Shown: positions 43,827 to 54,714, numbered from the stretch's first letter. The stretch: DNA of 64,000 bases from Arthrobacter sp. C2 (GCA_024207135.1 CP042428.1:2914001-2978000), one strand, 5' to 3'. Translations and numbers: made by a program. The notes: a model not told the origin generated them from the letters alone.

Positions 43827-43889
43827 GGTGGGCTCCCATTCGTGGTGTTTGGTTGGTCATCCCAGCATGGCACCGTGCCCTCGGGTACA

Positions 43890-44879
43890 GTGAGTGGCGT
43901 ATCTGCACATCTTCGATGGAAACGGGCCAAACTGAAGATCGCCATCCATGCCTTTGACGGAATCACCATGTTCCACCTCGCGACCCCGCTGCTCGTCTTT
44001 GGCGAGGTCTCCCGGCTGGGCCTGGCCGATGACTGGACCACCGAGGTCTTTAGCGAATCGGGGCATCCGGTGCGCAGCGCCGAGGGCTACGTAATTGGCG
44101 AGGTCTCCGGACCGAAGGTTGCCGCCGATGCGGACCTCTTGGTGTTTCCGTCCTGGCTCTCGGAGCTACCCGACCCGTCCGGGGACCTGCTCCGGCTGGT
44201 CCGCGATTCCCACGGACGCGGCGCCGCGATCGCGGGGCTGTGCCTGGGCGCCTACCCGGTCGCGCGCAGCGGCGTGCTCGACGGCCGCACGGCGGTCACA
44301 CATTGGGGTGGCGCCAAGGCGGTGGCTGCCAAGCCACATGCCGTGGAATTCAACGACTCCGCCCTCTACATAGACCACGGCGACGTGCTCACCTCGGCCG
44401 GCACCGCTTCCGCCCTTGACGCCTGCCTGCACATCGTGCGCACGCACCTGGGCTCGGCGGCCGCCGCGGCGGTGGCGCGCCAAATCGTCGTTGCGCCCCA
44501 CCGGGACGGGGACCAGGCGCAATACATTGCCCGCCCGCTGCCGGATCCCGACTTGGACGGGCCGCTGGGCAGGACCATCCAATGGGCGCTGGCAAACCTG
44601 GACCAGGACCTCGAGGTGGAGAGTCTTGCGGCGCACGCCACCATGAGCAAGCGCAACTTCACCCGCAGGTTCAAGGAGGTCACCGGGCTTTCTCCGGCGC
44701 GCTGGGTGCTGGGCCGCCGGCTCGACGACGCCCGCCAATTACTCGAAACCACCAATTGGAGCATCGCCCGCATTGCCGAGTCGTGTGGCTTCGGCAGCGC
44801 CGTGACGTTCCGCCAGAACTTCATCGCGGCCTACGCCACGACGCCGACCTCCTACCGGACCCGCTTCACCAGCCGCTGA
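43890..44879 (+). CDS. AraC-family regulator with DJ-1/PfpI-like (GlxA-type) N-terminal domain
   Basis: 329 residues from GTG 43890. The N-terminal 190 residues are a glutamine-amidotransferase-like DJ-1/PfpI domain (AIAGLCLGAYPVARSGVLDG holds the nucleophile-elbow Cys). The C-terminal 110 residues are an AraC DNA-binding domain with two helix-turn-helix units (LAAHATMSKRNFTRRFKEVT and IARIAESCGFGSAVTFRQNF). This is the GlxA/FtrA layout. The start is uncertain, since the GTG has only a weak ribosome binding site. Divergent from the cysteine hydrolase gene. Confidence 0.87.
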   Translation: MSGVSAHLRWKRAKLKIAIHAFDGITMFHLATPLLVFGEVSRLGLADDWTTEVFSESGHPVRSAEGYVIGEVSGPKVAADADLLVFPSWLSELPDPSGDLLRLVRDSHGRGAAIAGLCLGAYPVARSGVLDGRTAVTHWGGAKAVAAKPHAVEFNDSALYIDHGDVLTSAGTASALDACLHIVRTHLGSAAAAAVARQIVVAPHRDGDQAQYIARPLPDPDLDGPLGRTIQWALANLDQDLEVESLAAHATMSKRNFTRRFKEVTGLSPARWVLGRRLDDARQLLETTNWSIARIAESCGFGSAVTFRQNFIAAYATTPTSYRTRFTSR

Positions 44880-44919
44880 GCCGCAGAAACTCGCGGCCGA
44901 AGGCACATCGAACCGTGGC

Positions 44920-45339
44920 TCACCGGGCCGAGGCGGCATCCGCTTCGCGGCGCCGGTTGGCCAGTTGCAGTCCGGCGATGGACCCGGCGTAAAGCAGCGC
45001 GGGCAGCAGTGCCCAGCCCCAGTCGCCGGGGAACACCTCGAAGGCCTCCGCCGTGGCCCCGCCCATGTTGATCCAGGCCGACAAGGGGACCGAGAGCGCC
45101 CAGGCCAGTCCCACGGCAAGCATGCAATTGCGGCAGGAGGAAAACCCGAGGAACCTTGCCCCCAGCGCGCTGAACACCGCGGCGAGCACCACGAAGCTGA
45201 ACACCACCAGAAGCAGGGTGTTGACCAGGCGGAACTCGTGCAGTCCCCCGGCGCCGTTGGAGACCAGGACGGCCAGGATGAGGGCCGTCAACACCCCCGA
45301 GAGCCCCATGCCCAGGAAGTTCGCCTGCTTCCAGTTCAT
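44920..45339 (-). CDS. Membrane protein with four predicted helices
   Basis: 139 residues. ATG 45339 follows GGAAGGGACGGCA. Helices are visible at LSGVLTALILAVLVSNGAGG, NTLLLVVFSFVVLAAVFSAL, NCMLAVGLAWALSVPLSAWI and WALLPALLYAGSIAGLQLAN. A CRNC pair lies between helices 2 and 3. No characterised family is recognised. It stands alone, convergent with the AraC-type gene; a LacI-type palindrome lies about 110 bp upstream. Confidence 0.7.
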   Translation of the reverse strand: MNWKQANFLGMGLSGVLTALILAVLVSNGAGGLHEFRLVNTLLLVVFSFVVLAAVFSALGARFLGFSSCRNCMLAVGLAWALSVPLSAWINMGGATAEAFEVFPGDWGWALLPALLYAGSIAGLQLANRRREADAASAR

Positions 45340-45445
45340 TGCCGTCCCTTCCTGCCCGCAGCCCGACTTCGGCGGGATCAAGATTGTCGCGCACCACCTC
45401 GTTGTGGTGCGATGCGCGGGACGAGCCCGCGCCGTACAAGCATAT

Positions 45446-45459
45446 AGTAAAGCGCTTGG
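45446..45459. promoter_or_regulatory. LacI-type operator-like palindrome
   Basis: The core AAGCGCTT (45450-45457) in an AT-rich flank (GTAAAGCGCTTGGAT) resembles operators of LacI-family repressors, which centre on CG. It lies upstream of the membrane protein gene at 45339. No LacI gene is in the window. The rest of 45340-45605 holds no gene that I can support. Confidence 0.3.
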
Positions 45460-45605
45460 ATAAAGCGACCGACAAACCGGTCCAGGGTTAAAAGACCGGG
45501 CCGCCTCGGCACCACCGTGTTCCTCCAACATGTTCACTGACCAAAGAGAGCGTTGGAAAAACCGGGGGAAGCCGGGGCGGCCCGGAAGGGTGTGGCGGCG
45601 GGTGT

Positions 45606-46997
45606 TTAGACCTCGCCGCGGCGGATCAGCTTGCCGTGCGGGGTCTTGAAGTCGACCTCGACGCCGCGCACGAAGGTGCGGCTGACCTTGCCGGCCAGGA
45701 CCTTGCCCTGGTACGGGGAAATCGGGTTCTTGTGGTGCAGCTTGTCCACGTCGACCACGAAGCTGTCCTCCGGCCCGAAGAACGCGAAGTCGGCGTCGTT
45801 GCCCAGCGCGATGGCGCCCTTGTGGTGCAGGCCGGCGATTTCCGCCGGGCGCTTGGACATCCAGTTCAGCACGGTCTCGAGCTTGATGCCGCGGCGCTTG
45901 GCCTCGGTCCAGATCAGTGCCAGGCCCAGCTGCAGCGAGGCAACCCCGCCCCAGGCCACGCCGAAGTCGCCGTTCTCGACGTCCTTCAGGTCGATGGTCG
46001 AGGGCGAGTGGTCCGAGACGATGCAGTCGATGATCCCGTCTTCCAAGCCCTTCCAGAGCAGTTCCCGGTTGGAGGCCTCGCGGATCGGCGGGCAGCACTT
46101 GAAGGCGGTGGCGCCGTTGGGGATTTCCTCGGCCAGCAGCGTGAGGTAGTGCGGGCAGGTCTCCACGGTCAGCTTCACGCCGTCGCGCTTGGCCGATTCG
46201 ATCATCGGCAGGGCGTCGGAGGAGGACAGGTGCAGGATGTGGGCGCGGGCCCCGGTCCAGCGGGCGCGCTCGATGACCTCGGCCACCGCGACGTTCTCGG
46301 CGCCGCGCGGGCGGGAGGCCAGGAAACGGTCGTAGTGGTCGCCCTCGGCGTTCGGGGCGCGGTCGATGGCCCGCGAATCCTCGGCGTGGACCAGCATCAT
46401 CGAGTCGAAGGACACGATCTCGGTCATGTCCTCTTCCATCTCGTCGGGTTCGAGGTAGGGGAATTCCTCGACGCCCGAGTGCAGCAGGAAGCACTTGAAG
46501 CCGAAGACGCCGGCGTCGTGCAGCTCGCGCAAATCGGTCTTGTTGCCCGGGATGGCACCGCCCCAGAATCCGACGTCGACGAACGCCTTGGGCCGTGCGG
46601 CTGCCTGCTTGAGTTCCAGTGCCTCGACGTTGACGGTCGGCGGGATGGAGTTCAGCGGCATGTCCACCACGGTGGTCACGCCTCCGGCGGCGGCTGCCTT
46701 GGTGGCGGACTCGAAGCCCTCCCACTCGGTGCGGCCGGGCTCGTTGATGTGCACGTGGGTGTCGACCAGTCCCGGGATCAGGACCTGCTCGGCGGACAGC
46801 TCGATGACCGTGGCGCCGGCAAGGTTGTTGCCCAGGGGCTCGATGGCGACGATCTTGCCGTCGCGGACCCCGATTTCGCGCGCGACCGTGCCGGCGCCGG
46901 TGACGATCTGCTCGCCGCGGATCACCAGATCGAAGTCGGTGCCTGTGTTTGCTTCCGGTGACGGCGTGCCTGCCTCGGTGAGCTCGGTGTTGCCCAT
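45606..46997 (-). CDS. allB: Allantoinase
   Basis: 463 residues, amidohydrolase superfamily. Metal ligands appear in VDTHVHINEPGRTEWEGFES (two His), the carbamylated Lys in VFGFKCFLLHSG, His in LHLSSSDALP and CPHYLTLLAEE, and Asp in CIVSDHSPST. The NEPG and GFES segments favour allantoinase over dihydroorotase or dihydropyrimidinase. It opens the hydantoin ring of allantoin to give allantoate. The gene is last on the minus strand of a block with glycerate kinase, gcl, glxR and hyi, which deal with the glyoxylate released later in the pathway. Confidence 0.92.
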   Translation of the reverse strand: MGNTELTEAGTPSPEANTGTDFDLVIRGEQIVTGAGTVAREIGVRDGKIVAIEPLGNNLAGATVIELSAEQVLIPGLVDTHVHINEPGRTEWEGFESATKAAAAGGVTTVVDMPLNSIPPTVNVEALELKQAAARPKAFVDVGFWGGAIPGNKTDLRELHDAGVFGFKCFLLHSGVEEFPYLEPDEMEEDMTEIVSFDSMMLVHAEDSRAIDRAPNAEGDHYDRFLASRPRGAENVAVAEVIERARWTGARAHILHLSSSDALPMIESAKRDGVKLTVETCPHYLTLLAEEIPNGATAFKCCPPIREASNRELLWKGLEDGIIDCIVSDHSPSTIDLKDVENGDFGVAWGGVASLQLGLALIWTEAKRRGIKLETVLNWMSKRPAEIAGLHHKGAIALGNDADFAFFGPEDSFVVDVDKLHHKNPISPYQGKVLAGKVSRTFVRGVEVDFKTPHGKLIRRGEV

Positions 46998-47057
46998 GAT
47001 CGCATCCTTACATCTCGTGCATTGGAAAATGGTGGTTGGGGAAAGAGTAGCCCGGCC

Positions 47058-48206
47058 CTAGGTGTTGGCCGCGTGGGCGGCCAGGAATTCCTCGGCCAAG
47101 AGGGTTGCCGCCCGTTGCACAAGAGATCCACCCTCACTCATGCAACGGGCAACATCTGGTTCCAGCTCGAGCAGCGATCGTACCGCGGTGAAGCCCGCGG
47201 ATGTTGCCTGCTCGGTGGAAAGTTGGTTGCGTCCACATATGGCGTAGACGGGAATGCCGCGGGCGGCGGCCAGCTGGGCGACGCCCACCGGAGTCTTCCC
47301 CTCCAGCGACTGGGTGTCCAGGCTGCCCTCGCCGGTGAACACGGCGGCCGCGCCCTCCAGCGCGCCCTCCAGCCCGGTCAGTTCCAGCACCACGTCGATG
47401 CCGCGGCGCCGGGTGGCGTCCAGCACCGCCAGCGCGGCGAAGCCCACGCCGCCGGCCGCCCCGGCACCCGGGGACGCCGCGATGCCGGCGATGCGCTGCC
47501 CTCCGAGTGCGGCACCCAGGCCCTGCGCGAAGCGGCCCAGCGCCGCGTCCAGCTCGATGACCTGGGCGTCGCTTGCGCCCTTTTGCGGGCCGAAGACGAA
47601 GGCCGCGCCATTGGACCCAGTCAGCGGGTTTTCCACGTCGGCCGCCAGCGTGAAGGTGGTCGCGGCGATCCGCGGATCCAGCCCTGACAGATCGACCCGG
47701 TGCAGGGTTCCCAGCGGTCCGCCGCCGCGGGCCACCTCGTGGCCCGCGGAATCGAGCAGCCTCGCGCCGAGCCCCTGGAGCATGCCGGCGCCGCCGTCCG
47801 TGCAGGCGCTGCCGCCGACGCCCAGGATGATCTCGGTGGCCCCGGCGTCCAGCGCCGCGGCGATCAGCTGGCCGGTGCCCAGGCTGCTGGCGCCCATCGC
47901 GTCCTTCACCCCGCCGGCCAGGCGGTCGAGGCCCGAGGCCTCGGCCATCTCCACGATGGCGGTGTGCCCCTTCAGCCCGAAGGCCGCACTGACCGGTTCC
48001 CCGGTGGGGCCGGAGACCTGCGCGTGGTGCTGCACGAAGCCGCATTCCAGGGCGGCGGCGAGGGTTCCCTCGCCGCCGTCCGCGACGGGCACCGTGAGAG
48101 TGCGCGCCTGCGGCAGCGCCTGGCGCAGCCCGGCACTGATCGAGGCGGCAACCTCCGCGCCCGTGAGAGTTCCCTTGAACTTGTCCGGTGCCACAACGAT
48201 CAGCAT
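47058..48206 (-). CDS. Glycerate 2-kinase (GarK/GlxK family)
   Basis: 382 residues, the usual length of the family. The N-terminus MLIVVAPDKFKGTLTGAEVA and the segments PVADGGEGT and EIILGVGGSACTDGGAGML are diagnostic, the second being the nucleotide-binding Gly-rich loop. It phosphorylates D-glycerate to 2-phosphoglycerate with ATP, the step that brings carbon from tartronate semialdehyde into glycolysis. It lies between gcl and allB with 28 and 60 nt gaps, in one transcription unit. Confidence 0.92.
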   Translation of the reverse strand: MLIVVAPDKFKGTLTGAEVAASISAGLRQALPQARTLTVPVADGGEGTLAAALECGFVQHHAQVSGPTGEPVSAAFGLKGHTAIVEMAEASGLDRLAGGVKDAMGASSLGTGQLIAAALDAGATEIILGVGGSACTDGGAGMLQGLGARLLDSAGHEVARGGGPLGTLHRVDLSGLDPRIAATTFTLAADVENPLTGSNGAAFVFGPQKGASDAQVIELDAALGRFAQGLGAALGGQRIAGIAASPGAGAAGGVGFAALAVLDATRRRGIDVVLELTGLEGALEGAAAVFTGEGSLDTQSLEGKTPVGVAQLAAARGIPVYAICGRNQLSTEQATSAGFTAVRSLLELEPDVARCMSEGGSLVQRAATLLAEEFLAAHAANT

Positions 48207-48234
48207 TGCGTGTTTCTTCCCTTTGTCTGCTTGC

Positions 48235-50040
<1,806 letters not shown>

Positions 50041-50209
50041 GTTGTACTGCTCCTTGTATCAATTCCGGTCGCCGGCAGGGCCTGGCGGCGGGAAGGGTGT
50101 GAAGTTCGGGTGGGCCCCTGTGCGCGCGGCGGATGCCGCGCGGCGGTCCGGGTGGTGTGGGCGGCGCGTTTCCCGCAGGGAAGCGGTCCGGCGCCGTCGG
50201 TGCGTGGGG

Positions 50210-51127
50210 CTAGTTGGCGGCCACTGGTTCGGCCGGCACGTCTGCGGACCCGCTGAGGCGTTGTACGCCGCGGAAGAGCCCGGAGTGGTCAAGCGCGCCG
50301 TCGCCGCTGGCCACGGTGGAGGCCACGAGCTGGGCGACGAGTGCACCGAGCGGAAGCACGACCCCGGCCTCGCGGGCCGCGGAGGTCACGATGCCCATGT
50401 CCTTGTGGTGCAGGGCCAGGCGGAAGCCGGGCTCGAATGACCTCTCAAGGATCTTCTGGCCTTTCTGGTCCAGGACCTTGGAGCCGGCAAGCCCGCCGCC
50501 GAGGACCTCCAGGGCGGCGTCGGTGTCCACGCCGTAGGCCTCGAGGAAGACCACGGCCTCGGAGAGGGCCTGGATGTTGGCCGCCACGATCAGCTGGTTG
50601 GCCGCCTTGACGGTCTGGCCGGATCCGGCCGGGCCGACCAGCACGATGGTCTTGCCCACGGCGTTGAAGACGGCCTCGGCAGCGGCAAAGTCCGCCGGCT
50701 CGCCGCCGACCATGATCGACAGGACGCCGCCGATCGCACCGGCCTCGCCGCCGGAGACCGGGGCATCCAGCGGGCGGATGCCGGCGGCCCGGGCCTCGTC
50801 GGCCAGGCGGGCGGCGACGTCGGGACGGATGGAGGAGTTGTCGATCCACAGGGCGCCGGCCTTGGCGTGGGCGAAGACGCCAGCCTCGCCGGTGACCACC
50901 GCTTCGACGTCCGCGGAGTCCGGGACCATGGTGATGACGACGTCGGCGCCTGCCACGGCCTCCGGGATGGAGCCCGCGCCCTTGCCGCCGGCGGCCACCA
51001 GTTCCGCGGTCTTTTCCGGGCTGCGGTTGTAGCCGGTGACCTCGAAGCCTGCCTTGGCCAGGTTGATGGCCATGGGCAGGCCCATGATGCCCAGGCCGAT
51101 GAATGCGATTTTTTGCGTGTTCGACAT
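50210..51127 (-). CDS. glxR: 2-hydroxy-3-oxopropionate reductase (tartronate-semialdehyde reductase)
   Basis: 305 residues of the beta-hydroxyacid dehydrogenase family. The NAD(P) fingerprint IAFIGLGIMGLPMAINLAKA starts the protein; the substrate motif DAPVSGGEAGAIGG and the catalytic Lys in GSGQTVKAANQLIVAAN follow. It reduces tartronate semialdehyde to D-glycerate. It lies between hyi and gcl, preceded by AGGAGCACGGC. Confidence 0.93.
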   Translation of the reverse strand: MSNTQKIAFIGLGIMGLPMAINLAKAGFEVTGYNRSPEKTAELVAAGGKGAGSIPEAVAGADVVITMVPDSADVEAVVTGEAGVFAHAKAGALWIDNSSIRPDVAARLADEARAAGIRPLDAPVSGGEAGAIGGVLSIMVGGEPADFAAAEAVFNAVGKTIVLVGPAGSGQTVKAANQLIVAANIQALSEAVVFLEAYGVDTDAALEVLGGGLAGSKVLDQKGQKILERSFEPGFRLALHHKDMGIVTSAAREAGVVLPLGALVAQLVASTVASGDGALDHSGLFRGVQRLSGSADVPAEPVAAN

Positions 51128-51194
51128 GCCGTGCTCCTGAAAACTTGTGTGCTGGTGGCTTGGGCAATGGTGGCCCGGAAGGGTGGGATGCGGG

Positions 51195-51986
51195 TTAGGC
51201 GGACTGGCGGATGAGCCAGTTGAAGGCCTGCGCGTGGGCGGCCTTGTATTCCAGGGCGACGCCTCCGGCGTAGCCGAGGTCGCGGGAACGAGTGACCCAT
51301 TCGCCCAGCGGGAGGGTGCCGGTGCCCGGTGCGCCGCGTCCCGGATCGTCGGCGATCTGGATGTGGCCGAATTCGTGGGCGTGGCCCTCGATCAGTGCGG
51401 CGACGTCGTCGCCGTTGACGGCCAGGTGGTAGAAGTCGGCCAGCAGCTTCACGTTGGAGGCGCCGGCGGCGTGGACCTTTTCCAGGACAAAGAACGCGTC
51501 GGCCGAGGTCTTCAGCGGGTAGGCCTCGGAACCGGAGATCGGTTCAAGCAACACCGTGCCGCCGATGCGCTCGACGCCCTGGGCGGCCGCGAGAAGGTTT
51601 TCGATGGCCAGCTTGTCCTGTGCCTGGCCGTCGAGGCCCGGCTGGCGGTTGCCGTACAGGGCATTGAAGCCCTTGCAGCCGGTCGCTTCGCCGATGCCGG
51701 CGACAACATCGATGTTGGCCAGGAACTCGGATTCGCGTCCCACCCAGGAAACCAGGCCGCGGTCCCCGGCCGGCATGTCGCCGGCGAAAAAGTTCAGGCC
51801 CTCGAGCGTGACGCCCGCGTCCTTGATCGAGGCGATGAAGGCATCGACCTCGGAGTCGGAGGGAACCGCGGAGGCAAAGGGCCACCAGAATTCAACGCTG
51901 TCAAAGCCGGCGGCCTTCGCCGCAGCGGCGCGCTCCAGGAGGGGCAGCTCGGTGAGCAGGATTGAACAGTTGACGGTGTAGGCCAT
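51195..51986 (-). CDS. hyi: Hydroxypyruvate isomerase
   Basis: 263 residues, AP-endonuclease-2-like TIM barrel. The start MAYTVNCSILLTELPLLERA and EFWWPF, FFAGDMPAGDRGL, and the metal-binding region LLEPISGSEAYPL match the Hyi family, which interconverts hydroxypyruvate and tartronate semialdehyde. ATG 51986 is chosen because AAGGAG stands 6 nt upstream; the open frame runs ten codons further but without conserved sequence. It is the first gene of the minus-strand glyoxylate block, with its promoter at 52047-52076. Confidence 0.9.
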   Translation of the reverse strand: MAYTVNCSILLTELPLLERAAAAKAAGFDSVEFWWPFASAVPSDSEVDAFIASIKDAGVTLEGLNFFAGDMPAGDRGLVSWVGRESEFLANIDVVAGIGEATGCKGFNALYGNRQPGLDGQAQDKLAIENLLAAAQGVERIGGTVLLEPISGSEAYPLKTSADAFFVLEKVHAAGASNVKLLADFYHLAVNGDDVAALIEGHAHEFGHIQIADDPGRGAPGTGTLPLGEWVTRSRDLGYAGGVALEYKAAHAQAFNWLIRQSA

Positions 51987-52013
51987 CTTCGACTCCTTCA
52001 TGGTTCCAACTTC

Positions 52014-52076
52014 CATATTGTGAAATATGTTTATTGCTTGACGAGAACTCTACCGAGTGGCCTGAGTCACTGTCAA
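52014..52076 (-). promoter_or_regulatory. Promoter and palindromic operator of the hyi-glxR-gcl-glxK-allB block
   Basis: On the minus strand TTGACA (52076 to 52071) and TAGAGT (52052 to 52047) are 18 nt apart, with transcription expected to begin near 52040. Directly downstream lies the perfect palindrome CATATT-GTGA-AATATG (52014-52029), well placed for a repressor that blocks elongation or clearance. No regulator gene for it is in the window. Confidence 0.6.
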
Positions 52077-52174
52077 GAAGCGCATCGCACCAGAATCCCC
52101 TCCGGGCGCCGCACCGTCGACAGCTTTCGGCACGCGACATGGGCGGGAGTGCCCAACTGCCACACCGTGGGCAC

Positions 52175-52221
52175 TTCCACGGCGTTTCCACCAGACGAAA
52201 ACTCTTTTCTTTTACGTGGAA
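52175..52221. promoter_or_regulatory. TTCCAC repeats upstream of the allantoin permease gene
   Basis: TTCCAC occurs at 52175-52180 and 52186-52191 (11 bp apart, one helical turn), and its complement GTGGAA at 52216-52221. TGGAA/TTCCA half-sites are known from IclR-family operators, and allantoin genes are often IclR-controlled. CATTAT at 52228-52233 may be the -10 of the permease gene, without a clear -35. Together with the preceding feature this accounts for 51987-52287, where I see no gene. Confidence 0.4.
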
Positions 52222-52287
52222 CCGTGCCATTATCGTTCAACGCAGTAATCCCCGTCACACCCCTTGTGGTGAAAGGTACGACCAGTC

Positions 52288-53808
52288 ATGACCCATCCAG
52301 ATGTGCGCACAGCGTCGTCCGTGCCAAGCGTGCCGTCGACAGAACTGCACGAACTGAACCCCCATGGGCTTAGCGCCTCGCTCTACAACAGCGACCTCGC
52401 TCCCACCACGAAGGCAGGCCGGACCTGGTCCAGCTACAGCATCTTCACGCTGTGGGCCAACGACGTCCACTCGCTTGGCAACTATGCGTTTGCGATCGGG
52501 CTCTTCGCCCTCGGCCTGGGTGGCTGGCAGATCCTGCTGGCCCTGGGCTTCGGCGCACTGCTGCTCTTCGGCCTGCTGAACTTCTCCGGATTCATGGGCG
52601 AGAAGACCGGCGTACCGTTCCCTGTCATGAGCCGCATTGCCTTCGGCATCCGCGGGGCACAGATTCCGGCACTGCTCCGTGGCGGCGTCGCCATCGCCTG
52701 GTTCGGCATCCAGACCTACCTGGCCTCCGTGGTCCTGGTCGTCATGGTCCTCGCCGTGGCCCCCGGGGCGTCAACCCTGAACGACAACCTCTTCCTGGGG
52801 CTGTCCACCCTCGGATGGGTCTGCTTCGTGGCCCTGTGGGCACTGCAGTTGGTCATCGTCAGCTACGGCATGGAAATGATCCGCAAGTACGAGGCCTTTG
52901 CGGGCCCGGTCATCCTTGTCACCATGGGCGCACTGGCCGTGTGGATGTTCATCCAGGCAGGCGGCTCGATCGCCTGGTCCACCGGTGACACCAAGACCGG
53001 TGCCGACATGTGGATCGGGATCCTCGGCGGCGGCGCCCTGTGGGTCTCCATCTATGCCACCTTCGTGCTGAACTTCTGCGACTTCACCCGCAGCGCCAAG
53101 TCCAAGGGTTCGATCGTGCGCGGCAACTTCTTCGGCATCCCGCTGAACATGCTCCTTTTCGGCCTGATCGTCGTGGTCCTGACCGGTGCGCAGTTCAAGA
53201 TCGACGGCACCATCATCGACAGCCCCTCGGACGTCGTCGAGGCCATCCCGAACACCTTCCTGCTGCTGGCGGCCTCTGCCGCACTGCTGATCCTGACCAT
53301 CGCGGTGAACCTGATGGCCAACTTCGTCGCCCCGATCTACGCGCTGACGAACCTGTTCCCGAAGCACCTGAACTTCCGCCGCGCCGGCATCATCTCCGGT
53401 GTCATCGGACTGCTGATCCTGCCGTGGAACCTGTACAACTCCCCCGCGGTCATCACCTACTTCCTCGGCGGCCTGGGCGCGCTGCTCGGCCCGCTGTTCG
53501 GCATCATCATGGCCGACTACTGGATCCTGCGCCGCTCCCGGATCAACATCCCGGACCTGTACCGGGCCAATCCCGAGGGCACGTATTACTTCACCCGAGG
53601 CGTGAACTTCCGCGCGATCCTCGCCCTGGGCGTCTCGGCCGTCGCGGCCCTGGTCCTGGCCTTCAACCCGGCGCTGCATGCCGTCTCGGCCTTCGCGTGG
53701 TTCATCGGCTCCGGCCTCGGTGCCGTCGTCTACCTGGCCATTGCCAAGCGCGGCCAGGCACACGAGGATGTCAGCGGCGAGCACATCGCCGTCGCCCCCA
53801 CCCACTAG
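52288..53808 (+). CDS. NCS1-family nucleobase/allantoin permease
   Basis: 506 residues, 12 helices. The NCS1 signature is present early: WSSYSIFTLWANDVHSLGNY and GEKTGVPFPVMSRIAFGIRG, followed by LRGGVAIAWFGIQTYL. This family carries uracil, cytosine, hydantoins and allantoin; the surrounding allantoin genes make allantoin (PucI-like) the best guess. ATG 52288 follows GAAAGGTACGACCAGTC. It is divergent from the hyi block and upstream of the racemase gene, 49 nt apart. Confidence 0.88.
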   Translation: MTHPDVRTASSVPSVPSTELHELNPHGLSASLYNSDLAPTTKAGRTWSSYSIFTLWANDVHSLGNYAFAIGLFALGLGGWQILLALGFGALLLFGLLNFSGFMGEKTGVPFPVMSRIAFGIRGAQIPALLRGGVAIAWFGIQTYLASVVLVVMVLAVAPGASTLNDNLFLGLSTLGWVCFVALWALQLVIVSYGMEMIRKYEAFAGPVILVTMGALAVWMFIQAGGSIAWSTGDTKTGADMWIGILGGGALWVSIYATFVLNFCDFTRSAKSKGSIVRGNFFGIPLNMLLFGLIVVVLTGAQFKIDGTIIDSPSDVVEAIPNTFLLLAASAALLILTIAVNLMANFVAPIYALTNLFPKHLNFRRAGIISGVIGLLILPWNLYNSPAVITYFLGGLGALLGPLFGIIMADYWILRRSRINIPDLYRANPEGTYYFTRGVNFRAILALGVSAVAALVLAFNPALHAVSAFAWFIGSGLGAVVYLAIAKRGQAHEDVSGEHIAVAPTH

Positions 53809-53857
53809 GGCACCTAACCCCTTCCTCAGATCCACCGCTACACAGGAGCATTCCCCC

Positions 53858-54616
53858 ATGCGCATTCTGGTCCTCAACGTCAACACCACCGCGTCCATGA
53901 CCCGGTCTATCGGCGACTCGGCCCGCTCGGCGGCCTCCCCGGGCACCGAAATCATCGAGCTGACGCCCAACTTCGGCGCGGATTCCTGCGAGGGAAACTT
54001 CGAGAGCTACCTTGCGGCGATCGCGGTGATGGACAAGGTCGTGAACTACACCGAACCGTACGACGCGGTCATCCAGGCCGGCTACGGCGAACACGGCCGC
54101 GAGGGCCTGCAGGAACTGCTCGACGTCCCGGTCGTGGACATCACCGAGGCCGCGGCCTCCACCGCGCAGTTCCTGGGCCACAAGTACTCCGTGGTCACCA
54201 CGCTGGACCGCACGGTGCCGCTGATCGAGGACCGGCTGAAGCTGGCCGGGCTCACCGACCGCTGCGCCTCGGTCCGCGCCAGCGGGCTGGGCGTGCTCGA
54301 GCTCGAATCCGACCCGGAACGTGCGGTCGCCGCCATCGTGGAGCAATCCCGCCAAGCCGTGGAAAACGACAAGGCCGAGGTCATCGTGCTCGGCTGCGGC
54401 GGCATGGCGGAACTTGAGGCCAAGGTCGCCGAGGCGACCGGAGTGCCGATCGTCGACGGCGTGCGCGCCGCGGTGACCATCGCCGAGTCGCTGGTGCGCC
54501 TGGGCCTGAGCACCTCCAAGGTGCGCACCTACGCGACCCCGCGGCCGAAGGTCGTCACCGGCTGGCCGATCACCAAGGCCGACGTCAAGGCCGACATCAA
54601 GGTGGAGATCTCCTAG
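53858..54616 (+). CDS. Asp/Glu/hydantoin racemase family protein, probable allantoin racemase
   Basis: 252 residues. The family start MRILVLNVNTTASMT and the second half motif VIVLGCGGMAELEAKV with Cys180 match the hydantoin/allantoin racemase group. In the first half, where HpxA-type racemases have a catalytic Cys in a CYGD-like motif, this protein has Gly75 (VIQAGYGEHGREGLQEL). A two-base mechanism is therefore in doubt, and it may act on one face only or do another reaction. Position next to an allantoin permease supports a role with allantoin or a hydantoin. ATG 53858 follows AGGAG. Confidence 0.8.
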   Translation: MRILVLNVNTTASMTRSIGDSARSAASPGTEIIELTPNFGADSCEGNFESYLAAIAVMDKVVNYTEPYDAVIQAGYGEHGREGLQELLDVPVVDITEAAASTAQFLGHKYSVVTTLDRTVPLIEDRLKLAGLTDRCASVRASGLGVLELESDPERAVAAIVEQSRQAVENDKAEVIVLGCGGMAELEAKVAEATGVPIVDGVRAAVTIAESLVRLGLSTSKVRTYATPRPKVVTGWPITKADVKADIKVEIS

Positions 54617-54636
54617 CTCCGGCACCGCAAGAGTCC

Positions 54637-54680
54637 AGGCATTGGCGTTCATTCCCGCCCGGGAATGAACGCCAATGCCT
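54637..54680 (+). terminator. Strong intrinsic terminator after the racemase gene
   Basis: A perfect 21-bp stem AGGCATTGGCGTTCATTCCC-type (54637-54657 with 54660-54680) followed by TTGTTG; it also separates the convergent FUSC gene. Confidence 0.85.
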
Positions 54681-54714
54681 TTGTTGCGGCTCTGCCTTCC
54701 CCGAGCCATCGGCT

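Noticed and set aside
54637-54680. 44-bp palindrome as an attachment site or repeat element
   Set aside because: Followed by TTGTTG and located between convergent genes, so an intrinsic terminator.
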